Assembly (NCBI GenBank): GCA_009664345.1
Contig: CP043547.1
Location: 4,368,709-4,432,708, forward strand
From: Planctomycetales bacterium 10988
GTDB lineage: Bacteria; Planctomycetota; Planctomycetia; Pirellulales; Pb10988
Length of the DNA: 64,000 nucleotides
Direction of reading: 5' to 3'
The position numbers were made by a program, and so were the translations under genes. Within the stretch, counting starts at the first letter, position 1, and each line of letters starts with the position of its first letter. This document shows, one piece after another, positions 1-8,944 of the stretch. The notes beneath the pieces are model-generated. The model had not been told where the DNA came from, made no database searches, and worked only from the letters and a program-made list of their open reading frames with translations.

Positions 1-93
1 TGGAACATCAACAAGATGCTTGGGCAGTCATTGAATGCCCCGGCAGCGCGATTTAATCAAGCTTTCGTGTATCAAGACCGATTGAGATTCTAA
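1..93 (+). CDS. 3' end of an unidentified protein (partial)
   Basis: Frame 1 is open from the window edge to a TAA at 91-93, giving 30 residues that end in the alternating pattern AFVYQDRLRF with a terminal phenylalanine. That pattern resembles the last beta strand of a Gram-negative outer-membrane barrel protein, but 30 residues are too few to name a family. No U-run terminator follows. The open frame could be chance. Confidence 0.35.
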   Translation, partial: WNINKMLGQSLNAPAARFNQAFVYQDRLRF

Positions 94-215
94 GTAAGCC
101 GATTTATTTCGATACAAAAATAAGTACGCCTCCTACCATTGCAGTGGCAAGCTTTGCCGATTAAGGTAACAAGAAGTCTGGAAGGCCATTCTTGACTTCG
201 AATCGGTCATTCCTT

Positions 216-245
216 GGGGAAAATGTGATTTTCGCGATTTTCCCC
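216..245. other. inverted repeat upstream of cysK
   Basis: GGGGAAAA at 216-223 pairs perfectly with TTTTCCCC at 238-245 across a 14-base loop. No U-run follows on either strand, so it is more likely a leader hairpin or protein site than a standard terminator. Apart from this hairpin, the 94-426 gap holds nothing I recognise. Confidence 0.4.
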
Positions 246-426
246 GCTTCCATACAGAGGATTCTTGCGAACTGTCTTCGGATGCTTTACAACCGGAACA
301 AGTTACGCGATTTCCGTATTTTCTGTTGTTTTTGATGCTTGCCCCGTTTTTTCGCGAGGCCCCTTTGCTGAACCGCCAAGCAAAGCGAGCCGCGTTTTCT
401 CATTGTCCCTGGCCCCTGGTACTCCC

Positions 427-1368
427 ATGTCACACGGAAAAACCTTCGATGTCATTACGGAAACAATTGGCAATACACCGATGGTTCGACTGAATCGGCT
501 GGTCCCTTCGGAACATGCGGAAGTTTTCGCGAAGTGCGAGTTCTTTCAACCGCTCAACAGCGTGAAGGACCGGATCGGCGTGGCAATGATCGAAGCGGCC
601 GAACGTGACGGAATCATCACCCCAGACACCCACATCGTCGAGCCAACCAGCGGAAACACCGGAATTGCCTTGGCGTTTGTCTGTGCCGCCAAAGGTTATC
701 AATTGACGCTCTCAATGCCGGAATCCATGTCGCTGGAACGCCGCACTCTCTTGCGGGCGATGGGTGCGAACCTCGTCCTGACGCCGGCCGGCGATGGCAT
801 GACCGGAGCGATCGATGCGGCCCAGATGCTCGTTCAGCAAGAAGACAATGCTTGGATGCCGCAACAATTTGAAAACCCCGCTAACCCCGCCATCCATGAA
901 AAAACAACCGGCCCAGAAATTTGGGAAGATACTGAGGGACAAATCGATGCCATCGTCGCCGGTGTCGGCACCGGAGGAACCATCACCGGAGTCGCCCGCT
1001 ATCTCAAGTCAATGAATCCCGACTTCAAAGCCTTTGCCGTAGAGCCGGCCAACAGCCCGGTCATCAGCGGAGGCAGCCCTGGCCGCCACACCATTCAAGG
1101 AATCGGGGCCGGCTTTGTGCCGAAGAACCTCGATACTTCTCTGATCGACGACGTGATCAAAGTCAGCGATGACGACGCCTTTCAATGGGCACGCCGCTTG
1201 GCAAAAGAAGAAGGCATCATGGCCGGCATCAGCAGCGGAGCCAATGCCTGGGCAGCCGCTCAACTCGCCGCCCGACCTGAATTCAAAGGAAAACGCATCG
1301 TTACCGTGATGTGCAGCCTCGGCGAACGCTACCTCTCCACGCCATTGTTTGAAGGGCTAACGGGGTAA
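427..1368 (+). CDS. cysK: cysteine synthase (O-acetylserine sulfhydrylase)
   Basis: This is a 313-residue PLP enzyme of the CysK/CysM family, which makes L-cysteine from O-acetylserine and sulfide in the cytoplasm. The motif NSVKDR near residue 44 carries the Schiff-base lysine (K47). PTSGNTG is the substrate-binding loop and [10 protein letters not shown] is the phosphate-binding loop. The frame stays open upstream to 265, but those 54 residues look unlike any CysK N-terminus, while the ATG at 427 gives the usual start and family length. The last segment ([12 protein letters not shown]) is typical of CysK. It stands alone on the plus strand and a repeat element begins about 30 bases after the stop. 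CysK versus CysM or a cystathionine beta-synthase-like paralog cannot be settled by eye, but CysK fits best. Confidence 0.93.
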   Translation: MSHGKTFDVITETIGNTPMVRLNRLVPSEHAEVFAKCEFFQPLNSVKDRIGVAMIEAAERDGIITPDTHIVEPTSGNTGIALAFVCAAKGYQLTLSMPESMSLERRTLLRAMGANLVLTPAGDGMTGAIDAAQMLVQQEDNAWMPQQFENPANPAIHEKTTGPEIWEDTEGQIDAIVAGVGTGGTITGVARYLKSMNPDFKAFAVEPANSPVISGGSPGRHTIQGIGAGFVPKNLDTSLIDDVIKVSDDDAFQWARRLAKEEGIMAGISSGANAWAAAQLAARPEFKGKRIVTVMCSLGERYLSTPLFEGLTG

Positions 1369-1396
1369 TAACACTGCCTGAAGAATTTCCTCAACA

Positions 1397-1623
1397 CCAG
1401 GGGAATGAACGGTGTTCGGTGTTCGGTGTTCGGTGTTCGGTAGGAAGTCTATTCTAAAAAGTGATTTTTGCTTTTATGAAGAAGTCATCATCGCTCTGTT
1501 GCTTTGAATAATGCAAAAAGTAGTTTTTATATTGTGATCGAATATTGATTTTCACCTGCTGGCAACGGTTCACTCCAAGTACCGAACACTGAAAACCGAA
1601 CACCGAACACGACTCACTTCCCC
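1397..1623. repeat. MITE-like repeat element, copy E1
   Basis: The element opens with CCAGGGGAATGAAC, followed by four tandem copies of the 7-mer GGTGTTC (about 1411-1441). Two palindromic motifs follow, AAAAAGTGATTTTTG at 1456-1470 and AAAAAGTAGTTTTT at 1515-1528. A conserved stretch beginning TTGATTTTCACCTGCT comes next, then inverted 7-mers (CCGAACACCGAACACG) and a right end resembling TTCCCC. The same order and sequence recur at 25137-25354 and 26492-26717 in the same orientation. It contains no plausible coding sequence. It fills the gap between cysK and the methyltransferase gene. Confidence 0.8.
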
Positions 1624-1651
1624 GTCTCCCACGAAGCTCCGCCTCGGAACA

Positions 1652-2452
1652 TTACCCCGGAACCCAAACCTTCGCTCGTTGTTCAACTTTCTTGCCAATG
1701 CGGCGGGCTTTCATTCTTAAATACGGTGGAACATAAAGAGAGCGATGGCGAAAACTCCCCGGCGAAGCCTTCGCGTCGGCATGGGGCGGCTCGCTGAATT
1801 CTTCAATCACAAAGCCACTACGGCAAAGTTCGCCAAGAATCTCATCCAATCGATGCAAATATTCAAGCGTTCCCGGTTCGCGGTGAAGGCTATTTTCAAC
1901 CGCCGGCAACGGCCCTTCGCGAAAATACGGCTCGCTCAAAGTGTAACCGCCTTGCGGAGAAGGATCGACTTCCGCCTGCATGCTAACAGGTTGTTTATGC
2001 TGAGAAATATAGATGCCACCCACCTCTAAAACTCGGGCCACTTCACGATAGACCGGGGCAATCTTCGGCACATAGCAGGTGCTGACCGGATGGATCACGA
2101 CCTCGAAACTTGCCTCGGCGAATATCGAAAGATCATCCATCGAAGCCTCGACGGTGCGAACATTCAACTGCCGTTCCGCCGCCACTTCGCGATCCCGCGC
2201 TAACATCACCGGGCTAATGTCCACGACGGTCACGATCGCCCCGGCCGCCGCATAGAGGGCACTTTGTGAACCCCCGCCCGCCGCCAAACAAAGCAACCGC
2301 TTCCCGGCAACACTCCCCTCCAGCCAACCGCGTCCATCGACATGTTGCAAAGGATTCCGAAAGGCCTCGTCCGCTGCCGCCCTGGTATGGGGAGCATTCC
2401 GATTCGCCAACCGGTCCCATGCCCGACGATTATGATCATGCGAAGATTGCAT
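1652..2452 (-). CDS. class I SAM-dependent methyltransferase
   Basis: About 266 residues with a Rossmann-type SAM domain. Motif I is LCLAAGGGSQSALYAAAGA (near residue 54), followed by the acidic strand end VTVVDISP. The later segment FEVVIHPVSTCYVP corresponds to motif IV. The C-terminal third carries a YLHRLDEILGEL helix and an acidic patch typical of small-molecule methyltransferases of the UbiE/Tam type. The substrate cannot be inferred. A GTG at 2455 precedes the ATG at 2452 by one codon, and the ATG is preferred because GAG lies about 6 bases upstream. It is transcribed divergently from the riboswitch/btuB unit and is monocistronic. Confidence 0.8.
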   Translation of the reverse strand: MQSSHDHNRRAWDRLANRNAPHTRAAADEAFRNPLQHVDGRGWLEGSVAGKRLLCLAAGGGSQSALYAAAGAIVTVVDISPVMLARDREVAAERQLNVRTVEASMDDLSIFAEASFEVVIHPVSTCYVPKIAPVYREVARVLEVGGIYISQHKQPVSMQAEVDPSPQGGYTLSEPYFREGPLPAVENSLHREPGTLEYLHRLDEILGELCRSGFVIEEFSEPPHADAKASPGSFRHRSLYVPPYLRMKARRIGKKVEQRAKVWVPG

Positions 2453-2696
2453 CACATCTCATGATAAAAGAGGAAAAGAAGAGGACTATTCGCACTTCCC
2501 ACGGCTTCAAAATTTTTCCGACGGAAGCGCAATTCCTCAAAATCCATACATTCTAGCATTCCAGCGACAATATTTTAACGAACATCCAAAAGAAACCAGC
2601 TTGCCCTGTTTTTAATAGATAAGTTCTGACGATTTCAATAGCTGCAAGGATCGGATGAATTGCCGACCCTCTGCAAATCAACTTTAATATTTCTAC

Positions 2697-2866
2697 TTTA
2701 AAGATTGACGGGAAGAGGAGTGCAAAGCTCCCGCCGCCCCGCGACTGTAAGGGGGACGAAGACCAACGCCCACTGGCCAGCAGAGGAGTATTCAGATAGC
2801 TGAACTCCAAGCAGGCTGGGAAGGGGGTCCGAGAACGAACCCGAGCCAGGAGACCGAATCTTTAAA
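2697..2866 (+). promoter_or_regulatory. cobalamin (AdoCbl) riboswitch
   Basis: The RNA shows class hallmarks in order. A closing stem P1 is formed by TTTAAAGATT (2697-2706) and AATCTTTAAA (2857-2866). The core GCCCCGCGACTGTAA lies near 2733-2747, a CCACTGG element follows, and the B12 box GAGCCAGGAGACC lies near 2843-2855. It sits 39 bases upstream of a BtuB-like receptor gene. Between the aptamer and the ATG, CTTTCC and GGAAAG can pair and would mask the Shine-Dalgarno sequence, which fits translational control. In this family cobalamin binding lowers expression of the uptake gene. Confidence 0.93.
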
Positions 2867-2904
2867 GAGGTCCCACTTTCCCCGAGGGAAGGAAAGAGGC
2901 AACG

Positions 2905-4824
2905 ATGCGTATGCACGGATGGAAAGGGCTCACACTCGGAGTCCTCATGGGGACGGTCTGTCTCGGCCAAACCCCGCCCGGTTTTATCAACGAGACCCCG
3001 CCACAGATGCTGGAGCCCACCGAAGTCCTCGGCCAGCAGCAAACGCGGCAGTCGACAACCACCTCGCAAGACGATCCTCCCCCCTTCCCGCAAACGGGAC
3101 TGGACGACCAAACCGTCGTCACGCCGACGCGGAATGAAGAGAACTATGGCCAAGTTGCCAGCTCGGTCACGGTGATTACCCGGGAGCAAATCGAACGCAG
3201 CCGGCAAACGAGCCTAGCAGAAGTTCTCCGCGGGGTGCCCGGTGTCGATGTCGTCCGCACCGGCGGCGAAGGTCGTTCAACTTCGGTTTTCATGCGAGGA
3301 GCGGAATCCGATCAAGTCCGCGTCCTGCTCGATGGCGTGCCTATTAATAATGCCCTCGATGGCCGTTTCGATTTCGATGTCTTCACCACAGACAATATCG
3401 AACGGGTGGAAGTTCTCCGCGGCCCGCAAAGTACGCTCTATGGATCGAGTGCCATCGGCGGCGTCATCAACGTCATCACGCGACGTGGCGAAGGACCGGC
3501 AACCGGAAAAGTACTTTTTGAAGCTGGCTCGTTCGGCACGGTTCGCGAAGCCGCCGGCATCCAAGGCGGAACGGACCTTTATTATTATTCAATGACCGCA
3601 TCGTTCTTCGACCAGGACGGTTTTTCCGCCGCCAGCAACAATGATGAGCGGGATGCGTATCAAAATCACACCTACTCCGGCCGCATGGGCGTGACGCCTA
3701 CGGAAGACTTCGACCTTGATTTTTCCTTCCGTTATACCGATGCCGGTGCCGAGTTCGATCCCTTCGGCAGCGTGGAAGGGGTAAACCTCATCGACCGCAC
3801 CTACCTGCGGACGCAAGCCCGGTGGGAACCGCTGGAAAACGTTGAAACACTCGTCACCTTTGCCTATAACGATAACTATGTGCTCGATCCTTCCGCCTTC
3901 GGACCGTCCGAGTTTGCCGGTGAAGAAGTCCGCTTCGAGTGGCAAAACAACATCCGCCCCATCGACGGCCACACGATCACCTTCGGGGTAGATGTCTTTG
4001 AAGAGCGGGCTGGCAGCACCTTTCAGGAGCGAACGCAACGCGATACCACCGGCTGGTATGTGCAAGATCAAATCGAGTACGGCCGTTTCTTCGCGACCAT
4101 CGGCGGCCGTTGGGACGACATCTCCGGCGTTGATTTGGCAAGCACTTATCGCGGAGCGGCAGGCGTTCGCATCGAAGAAACCGGAACAACGTTTCGCGGG
4201 AGTATCGGGACCGGCTTCCGTGCCCCGTCCTTCGTCGATCTTTTCTTTCCTGGTTTCGGCAATCCCGATCTCCTGCCGGAGACGAGCAAAGGTTGGGACT
4301 ACGGAGTGGAGCAAAGGCTCTGTGATGGGCAACTTGTCCTGGGAGCGACTTACTTCCGGAACGATTTTCAAAACCTGATCGTTTCCGGATTTCCCACCTT
4401 CATCCCGTTTAATGTCGGTCGAGCTCTGGCAACCGGGGTAGAAACGAGTGCCTTGATTCTGCTCGATTCAAAGACCCGGCTGCGAGTCTTTTATACCCAT
4501 ACCGACACCCGCGATCGTGACACGATGGCCCCGCTGGTCCGCCGACCTCGCGACAAGGTTAGTATCTTCCTTACGCGATCAATGCTGAATAATCGGGCCG
4601 ATGCCAACATCGGAGTTCGCTTTGTTGGCAATCGCGAAGATGTCGGTCGCGTCGCCCTTGCCCCTTATACGGTCGTCGATTTCTCCGGTACGTATGAGAT
4701 CAATGATTACTGGCGAGTCTTCGTGCGGGTCGATAATGTCTTCGATGAAAAGTATGAAGAGGCCGACGGATTCAACACTCCGCGTGCCTCCGCCTACGGC
4801 GGGGTAATCCTCGGCGGCTGGTAA
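2905..4824 (+). CDS. btuB: TonB-dependent outer-membrane receptor, vitamin B12 (BtuB-like)
   Basis: 639 residues. A signal peptide (hydrophobic stretch to about residue 22, ending at VCLGQ) is followed by a linker, a TonB-box-like segment (TVVTPTRNEE), and a plug domain with SSVTVITREQIE, LAEVLRGVPGV and VEVLRGPQSTLYGSSAIGG. A 22-strand-type barrel follows with the conserved late motif GTGFRAPSF. The closing segment RVDNVFDEKYEEADGF matches BtuB-like barrel ends. Such receptors bring cobalamins across the outer membrane using TonB energy. The upstream cobalamin riboswitch is the strongest evidence for the substrate. The Shine-Dalgarno GGAAAGAGG lies 5-6 bases before the ATG. No btuCDF genes lie in the window. 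Confidence 0.9.
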   Translation: MRMHGWKGLTLGVLMGTVCLGQTPPGFINETPPQMLEPTEVLGQQQTRQSTTTSQDDPPPFPQTGLDDQTVVTPTRNEENYGQVASSVTVITREQIERSRQTSLAEVLRGVPGVDVVRTGGEGRSTSVFMRGAESDQVRVLLDGVPINNALDGRFDFDVFTTDNIERVEVLRGPQSTLYGSSAIGGVINVITRRGEGPATGKVLFEAGSFGTVREAAGIQGGTDLYYYSMTASFFDQDGFSAASNNDERDAYQNHTYSGRMGVTPTEDFDLDFSFRYTDAGAEFDPFGSVEGVNLIDRTYLRTQARWEPLENVETLVTFAYNDNYVLDPSAFGPSEFAGEEVRFEWQNNIRPIDGHTITFGVDVFEERAGSTFQERTQRDTTGWYVQDQIEYGRFFATIGGRWDDISGVDLASTYRGAAGVRIEETGTTFRGSIGTGFRAPSFVDLFFPGFGNPDLLPETSKGWDYGVEQRLCDGQLVLGATYFRNDFQNLIVSGFPTFIPFNVGRALATGVETSALILLDSKTRLRVFYTHTDTRDRDTMAPLVRRPRDKVSIFLTRSMLNNRADANIGVRFVGNREDVGRVALAPYTVVDFSGTYEINDYWRVFVRVDNVFDEKYEEADGFNTPRASAYGGVILGGW

Positions 4825-4885
4825 AAAATTGTTAAATAATTTCTACATCCTTTAGATTAGAATTATAAAAAATTCTACAATCAAC

Positions 4886-4936
4886 AGCACACTATAAATA
4901 TTTGCAAAAACAAGTGTTTATAGTGTGCTTCTTTTA
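4886..4936 (+). terminator. Rho-independent terminator after btuB
   Basis: AGCACACTATAAATA (4886-4900) pairs with TGTTTATAGTGTGCT (4915-4929) with one mismatch and a 14-base loop. TCTTTTAT follows. It lies about 60 bases after the btuB stop. Confidence 0.75.
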
Positions 4937-5321
4937 TAGAGGTACCAATCTTTCTAGCTTATCTCTTCCAATTCTAACAGATGAACATTTACTAAATAAA
5001 CAGAGAATGCTTGAATAAACACAACAAAATCTACTGCGATAAATTATCATGCAATGACCACTTTTTACCTAAAAACACGGGTGAAAACGCCATCGCGTCG
5101 TGTGGATCGTTGAGCTTGGCTTCCTAATAAACTGTATAAAAAAGAGAAGTTTATTGATGAAACAAGCAAGATATTGAAGAAACCATAAAACATTGTTTAA
5201 AAGCAAAACAAGTGACTTGTCAAATTCCTTATAACCCGATTCAATGCAAGCGTCACCGACGAGCAAACATTCGAACCCGTGAGTTGCGGAGTAGAATGAA
5301 TGCACCTTTTGAGGAGAGACG
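4937..5321. other. intergenic region without recognised features
   Basis: AT-rich spacer between the btuB terminator and the PepSY-like gene. It presumably holds the promoter for the latter. GAGGAG at about 5311 is its ribosome-binding site. I see no gene or convincing promoter hexamers. Confidence 0.4.
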
Positions 5322-6344
5322 ATGATGAATTGGAATCGCATGTTAGGGGTCGCTGTGTTAGGTCTTTGCACCGCTTCGCTCAGCGCTGGGGAAGAGCAAC
5401 AAGTTCAAATGTCACAAGTCCCAACCGCTGCCTGGGACGCCGCTTCCAAAGCCGCCGAAGGCGTTCGCTTCACCCAAGCCGCCATGGAAATGGAACAAGG
5501 AAAAAAAGTCTACGAACTGTCCGGCAAAAACTTTGAAGGTTGCCAATACGAAGTCGATGTCACCGCCGATGGCAAAGTTCTCGAAGTCGAACAACAGATC
5601 ACCATAGATGAAGTTCCCGCGACTGTCCGTCGTGCCATCGAACGTCGTGCCCAACAATTCCAAGCGAAGAAAATTGAAAAAAGCATTCGTCCTTACCAAG
5701 GCGTTTGGTATGAGTTCGAAGGTCAAAACGGCCAAGGCGAACACATCGATCTAGAAATTTCCTCCTGTGGCACCATGTGCAAAATCGAACTTGAAGACGA
5801 TACCGATCAATTGGCCCAAGCTCACAGCGAAGAAAGCGAAATGCCGCTTCAAGAAGTTCCTCAAGAAATTCGTTCGGCTGCTTCGCAAAAAGTCCGCAAT
5901 GTCGAGTGGACCAAAGCCTTTACCGAACATGAAGACGGCCAACTTGTCTACGAACTTCAAGGTCGCGATCAAGATGGTCGTCAAATCGAAGTCGATATCA
6001 CCGCCGATGCCCAAATTTTGGAAGTCGAACGTGAAATCGAATTGGAAGATGCCCCACAACAAGTTCAACAAGCCCTCGCCCGGCAAGCCGAAGGCTTCAC
6101 CGTAGAATTCGCCGAACGTAGCGAACGCCCTGAAAGTGTTTGGTACGAATTCGAAGGCCGCAACGCCAAAGGTCAACAGTGCGACATTGAAATTCACGAA
6201 GACGGCCGCCAACTGGCCTTCGAAGAAGAAGATGATCATGATCAGCACTTGCAAGCCAGCAGCCAAGATCGTCGTCAACCCCGTCAACGGGCTACTCAAA
6301 CCCAACGCACTCGCCAAACGCGTACCAGCGCTCAAGGCCAATAG
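5322..6344 (+). CDS. secreted PepSY-like repeat protein
   Basis: 340 residues with a cleavable signal peptide (to about residue 22, SLSAGEE). The mature part is an internal duplication. Each half has a segment of the form EVPxxIRxAAxxxVxxxxWTKA, then YELQGRDxDGRQIEVDITADxxILEVE, then a second YEFEGRNxxGxxxDIEI unit. That gives four PepSY-like (putative beta-lactamase-inhibitor-like) alpha/beta units. The family is periplasmic or secreted with no catalytic residues known. The C-terminal 40 residues are low-complexity Q/R/T (QPRQRATQTQRTRQTRTS), possibly a cell-surface or nucleic-acid-binding tail. A good Shine-Dalgarno (GAGGAGAGACG) precedes the first of two ATGs. It is monocistronic with a clear terminator. 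Confidence 0.75.
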   Translation: MMNWNRMLGVAVLGLCTASLSAGEEQQVQMSQVPTAAWDAASKAAEGVRFTQAAMEMEQGKKVYELSGKNFEGCQYEVDVTADGKVLEVEQQITIDEVPATVRRAIERRAQQFQAKKIEKSIRPYQGVWYEFEGQNGQGEHIDLEISSCGTMCKIELEDDTDQLAQAHSEESEMPLQEVPQEIRSAASQKVRNVEWTKAFTEHEDGQLVYELQGRDQDGRQIEVDITADAQILEVEREIELEDAPQQVQQALARQAEGFTVEFAERSERPESVWYEFEGRNAKGQQCDIEIHEDGRQLAFEEEDDHDQHLQASSQDRRQPRQRATQTQRTRQTRTSAQGQ

Positions 6345-6383
6345 GCTTTTGCGTTCACTTGCGAGATCATGCTCAAACTGATG

Positions 6384-6418
6384 GCAGACCCGGACTCCGC
6401 GTTCGGGTCTGCTTTTTT
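6384..6418 (+). terminator. Rho-independent terminator
   Basis: GCAGACCCG (6384-6392) pairs with CGGGTCTGC (6404-6412) and is followed directly by TTTTTT. It ends the PepSY-like gene and lies just before the degenerate repeat element at 6419. Confidence 0.9.
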
Positions 6419-6535
6419 GTTAGGTTTCAGGTTTCAACCAAAATATATTCCTAAAAGTGTTTTTTTGAATTATTATCAAAAAGTACTTTTATCTTATTTC
6501 TCTCGCCCCTCATCCCTTGCCCTTCGCCCCTCTCT
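6419..6535. repeat. degenerate MITE-like element, copy E6
   Basis: Starts with two copies of the 7-mer of copy E4 (GGTTTCAGGTTTCA). It then has AAAAGTGTTTTTTTG at 6453-6467 and AAAAAGTACTTTT at 6478-6490, the two-palindrome arrangement of the other copies. The right side is a different iterated sequence (CGCCCCTCATCCCTTGCCC). It overlaps the 3' end of the portal gene, whose last residues (GREGRRARDEGREK) are encoded by this repetitive stretch. Confidence 0.55.
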
Positions 6536-7936
6536 CCCCATATTCCTCGCTTCTTGCTCAGGATCGAGGCCAGCCTGAAGCTGCCACGTGCTCCGAGAAA
6601 GCACACCATGCTCGGCTTTGATGGCATTCGCTCGGGCCTCTTCAAACTGATCGCGAACGATGAGCGATGGCGGCTCGATTTGAAAGTGCAACCGCTGCCA
6701 AGTATCGTGCGGCAAGCGACCGGCCTCCGCCGCACGTTGCAATAGCCTCAAGAAAACCGAACGATCATCGCGAATCAACGTTTGCTGCAAACGCTGAAAC
6801 ATCTTCACGGCCGGGCCTTCCGCGACCAAGGTGCTGGCATAATTGGAATTGGAAGCATCCGCGGTGAGCATGAACTCCGGCATGACCAAACGGCTGGCGA
6901 CCGCTCGAAGTTCCGCTTGCAGAATCGCAATCAACCGACTTGCATCGAGGCCCAGTGTCGGGAACTGATAGTCAATCCCAGCCGGGGCATCCAAGATCGT
7001 GCCGGGTTCCAAATGCCGATAACGACGGCTGAAATCCGCCGCACTGCTGGGAGTTTTGAGATTCGCTTGCCGATCGGCGAACTGGCGAATCGCCTGGGCT
7101 GAACTTTGCTCATGCTTGCGAATGACCGCAATCGCTGCCTGCGTTTGAGCCAAGACCGACATATTTCGCATCAACTTTTCAATGCGACGCAAGTTGGAAA
7201 GGACCGGATAAAAGGTCGGTAAGCCCCGTTTGGTATTGCGATCGACATTCGCTTTTCGATGCTGAATCGAATTGGCGGCGACGAATTCCTCATCAATATA
7301 ATAGCCTTGCACCTGCTCGACATCGTTCGGTTCCGTCACGATACCCCAAGTGGAAGCCGCATCTTGAGATCGATCGGTCGGTTGCCGAATCAATTCCGGT
7401 TCCACGAATCGAACGGCGAGAAACCCCTCTGCCTCCGAAACCGGGAAAAACCGCAAAAACACCTCGCCATCGCGGTCCATCCGCCGGACGATTTCCTGCT
7501 GCCGTTGATTCCACTGCTGATGATGCAAAAAATCTTCCACGACTTGCTCGGCGGCTCGGGCAAGCTCCACTTCCTCAGCATCGCGTGGACTAAAACCATA
7601 GCGATGCCCGGAACCGACCAAGTAATTGATCCGGTTTTCTTGCCCGCTCAAGGCGAATTCATTGTGCATCAAAAGCTCGCGACAGGCCGATCGCACGAGG
7701 TCCAACTCGGCCTCGCTTCGCAGACATGCACCATGGCGATGATCTCCAGAGACCGTCAACCAAGGCATTCCGTCGTCATCCCAAGCGGCCTCTCTAGGAT
7801 CAACGGCCTGTTCGGAGAGCGACTGATGACTTTCCAGAAGCTGTTGTCTTATTTGCACTTCCGCTAATTCCAGGCGAACCTGCTCCTCCGCCAGCCGCTC
7901 GCGAAGTTCTTCTAAAGAATCCGTCGTACAGCTCAT
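6494..7936 (-). CDS. phage portal protein (lambda-type)
   Basis: 480 residues related to lambda-family portal proteins, which form the dodecameric ring at the capsid vertex through which DNA is pumped. Supporting segments are the N-terminal coiled-coil-like helix, CRELLMHNEFALSGQENRIN, the clip/stem region VEQVQGYYIDEEFVAANSIQ, and the crown-type segment KRGLPTFYPVLSNLRRIEKL followed by AQTQAAIAVIRKH. The start ATG overlaps the stop of the upstream small gene (ATGA), so the two are translationally coupled. The final 14 residues are low complexity and lie inside a repeat element, so the C-terminus may be altered. No capsid, protease or terminase gene lies next to it, and the terminase genes are about 48 kb away on the same strand. 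Confidence 0.82.
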   Translation of the reverse strand: MSCTTDSLEELRERLAEEQVRLELAEVQIRQQLLESHQSLSEQAVDPREAAWDDDGMPWLTVSGDHRHGACLRSEAELDLVRSACRELLMHNEFALSGQENRINYLVGSGHRYGFSPRDAEEVELARAAEQVVEDFLHHQQWNQRQQEIVRRMDRDGEVFLRFFPVSEAEGFLAVRFVEPELIRQPTDRSQDAASTWGIVTEPNDVEQVQGYYIDEEFVAANSIQHRKANVDRNTKRGLPTFYPVLSNLRRIEKLMRNMSVLAQTQAAIAVIRKHEQSSAQAIRQFADRQANLKTPSSAADFSRRYRHLEPGTILDAPAGIDYQFPTLGLDASRLIAILQAELRAVASRLVMPEFMLTADASNSNYASTLVAEGPAVKMFQRLQQTLIRDDRSVFLRLLQRAAEAGRLPHDTWQRLHFQIEPPSLIVRDQFEEARANAIKAEHGVLSRSTWQLQAGLDPEQEARNMGREGRRARDEGREK

Positions 7937-8151
7937 GATTGATGCCTCTTTCGCATGGTGGTCTCAAAATATTGAATGGTTCCCTCACGGAGGGTGATTT
8001 CCAACGTCAGTACGCCATGAAAGTCTCGCTGACCAAGGGAAGCACGCTGCCAATCTTCCAGCGACTCAATCACTTGTTGCCAACGCCGGCGATTGGTTGG
8101 AGAAAGGTCCACCTCTGCCGCTGACTCTCCCGATTTTCGAAACGTACTCAT
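7933..8151 (-). CDS. small protein coupled to the portal gene
   Basis: 72 residues, charged and probably one alpha/beta domain (RRRWQQVIESLEDWQRASLG, then LTLEITLREGTIQYFETT). Its TGA overlaps the portal ATG by four bases. Small genes between TerL and portal in tailed phages are often head-tail connector or unknown proteins, but I do not recognise this family. The upstream 270 bases up to the Pmp3 terminator presumably hold the promoter of the two-gene unit. Confidence 0.7.
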   Translation of the reverse strand: MSTFRKSGESAAEVDLSPTNRRRWQQVIESLEDWQRASLGQRDFHGVLTLEITLREGTIQYFETTMRKRHQS

Positions 8152-8429
8152 CTCAATGCCCTCGATAGCTAACTCTGAATTCGCTCAATTCGAAATCATA
8201 ACGTGTACATAATAACACTATTTGAATTGCTGGCAAGAGTGCTAGCAAATTTTTCTCCCGGTGGACACCTAAGCGAATAAGGACGACGGTTTCCGAAGTC
8301 AGAGACGACTTCTATTCTTTTGATGCGAAATGTTTATTACCAAAAAAATAGAAAACAACCGATAGGTAGCATGTTGAAAGGGTGTCAGAATACCTTCAAA
8401 AATGTTTCGTTTTTTCGTCAGCGCGCAAC

Positions 8430-8475
8430 AAAAAAAGCGGCCCGAAAAGAATAAACTTTCAGGCCGCTTTTTTAT
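8430..8475 (-). terminator. terminator after the Pmp3-family gene
   Basis: AAAAAAGCGGCC(C)GAAA pairs with TTTC(A)GGCCGCTTTTTT, with A- and T-runs on both sides, so it can act in both directions. It lies about 50 bases downstream of the minus-strand small gene. Confidence 0.85.
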
Positions 8476-8523
8476 TTATTTGTCCAATGAACAAGTCATT
8501 GAATCTGACACTCATTGTTCGGT

Positions 8524-8682
8524 TTAGTATTTTCCGATCACGTAGATGGCGTGAATCAAACCAGGGAAGTATCCCAAAAGGGTCAGCAAGATGTTTAACC
8601 AAAAATGGCCAGTCAATCCTACTTGAGCAAACACACCAACGGGCGGAATAATAACTGACAGAATCAAGCGTATAAGGTCCAT
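8524..8682 (-). CDS. Pmp3/YqaE-family small membrane protein
   Basis: A 52-residue protein with two transmembrane helices and the family core IIPPVGVFAQVGLTGHFW, followed by LNILLTLLGYFPGLIHAIYV. This is the UPF0057/PMP3/YqaE family of tiny inner-membrane proteins linked to membrane potential and to salt or cold stress in other organisms. The full family length is present. AAAGGA lies 8 bases before the ATG, and a strong terminator follows. Its position next to another small membrane stress protein (DUF1328, 340 bases upstream, same strand) suggests a shared envelope-stress role; this is inference. Confidence 0.93.
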   Translation of the reverse strand: MDLIRLILSVIIPPVGVFAQVGLTGHFWLNILLTLLGYFPGLIHAIYVIGKY

Positions 8683-8780
8683 AATAAAAATCCTTTACTA
8701 AATCTATGTTGATCGTGCCACAGCACGGTTGTTTCGTTCAGGCAACTATCTTCCAAACAAGTTTTTCCTGATTGGAAAGC

Positions 8781-8876
8781 GAGAAAAAAAGACTCTGCCA
8801 TCATCTTACCGAGCGTCGAAAGCTTACTCATCAGTCGAAGACGATAAAAAGCCAGGTCGATGGGGACAGAGTCTTT
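8781..8876 (-). terminator. long-loop hairpin with U-run on the minus strand
   Basis: AAAGACTCTGCCATC (8788-8802) pairs with GATGG (8859-8863) and CAGAGTCTTT (8867-8876), with a three-base bulge and a 56-base loop. Read on the minus strand the stem is followed by TTTTTTTCTCG. It could terminate the DUF1328 transcript or be a processed small RNA. Confidence 0.55.
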
Positions 8877-8885
8877 CGTGTCTCT

Positions 8886-8944
8886 GTTAGCTAGTGGAGT
8901 TGTGTAAAAATTAATCTACACTTTTAACTCCATCACTAGCTAAC
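8886..8944. repeat. 59-bp near-perfect hairpin
   Basis: GTTAGCTAGTG(GAGTT)GTGTA pairs with TACAC(TTTT)AACTC(CAT)CACTAGCTAAC. It lies between the DUF1328 stop and the long-loop hairpin. No U-run is present, so it may stabilise mRNA ends or be a tiny mobile repeat. Confidence 0.6.

Noticed and set aside
265-426. N-terminal extension of cysK from TTG 265
   Set aside because: It adds 54 residues unlike CysK; the ATG at 427 gives the normal family start.
5265-5290. tRNA-like TTCGAACCCG fragment
   Set aside because: No acceptor stem, D-arm or anticodon arm around it.
8382-8651. 89-codon plus-strand frame at 8382
   Set aside because: It overlaps the opposite-strand Pmp3/YqaE gene and its terminator and has no protein-like features.
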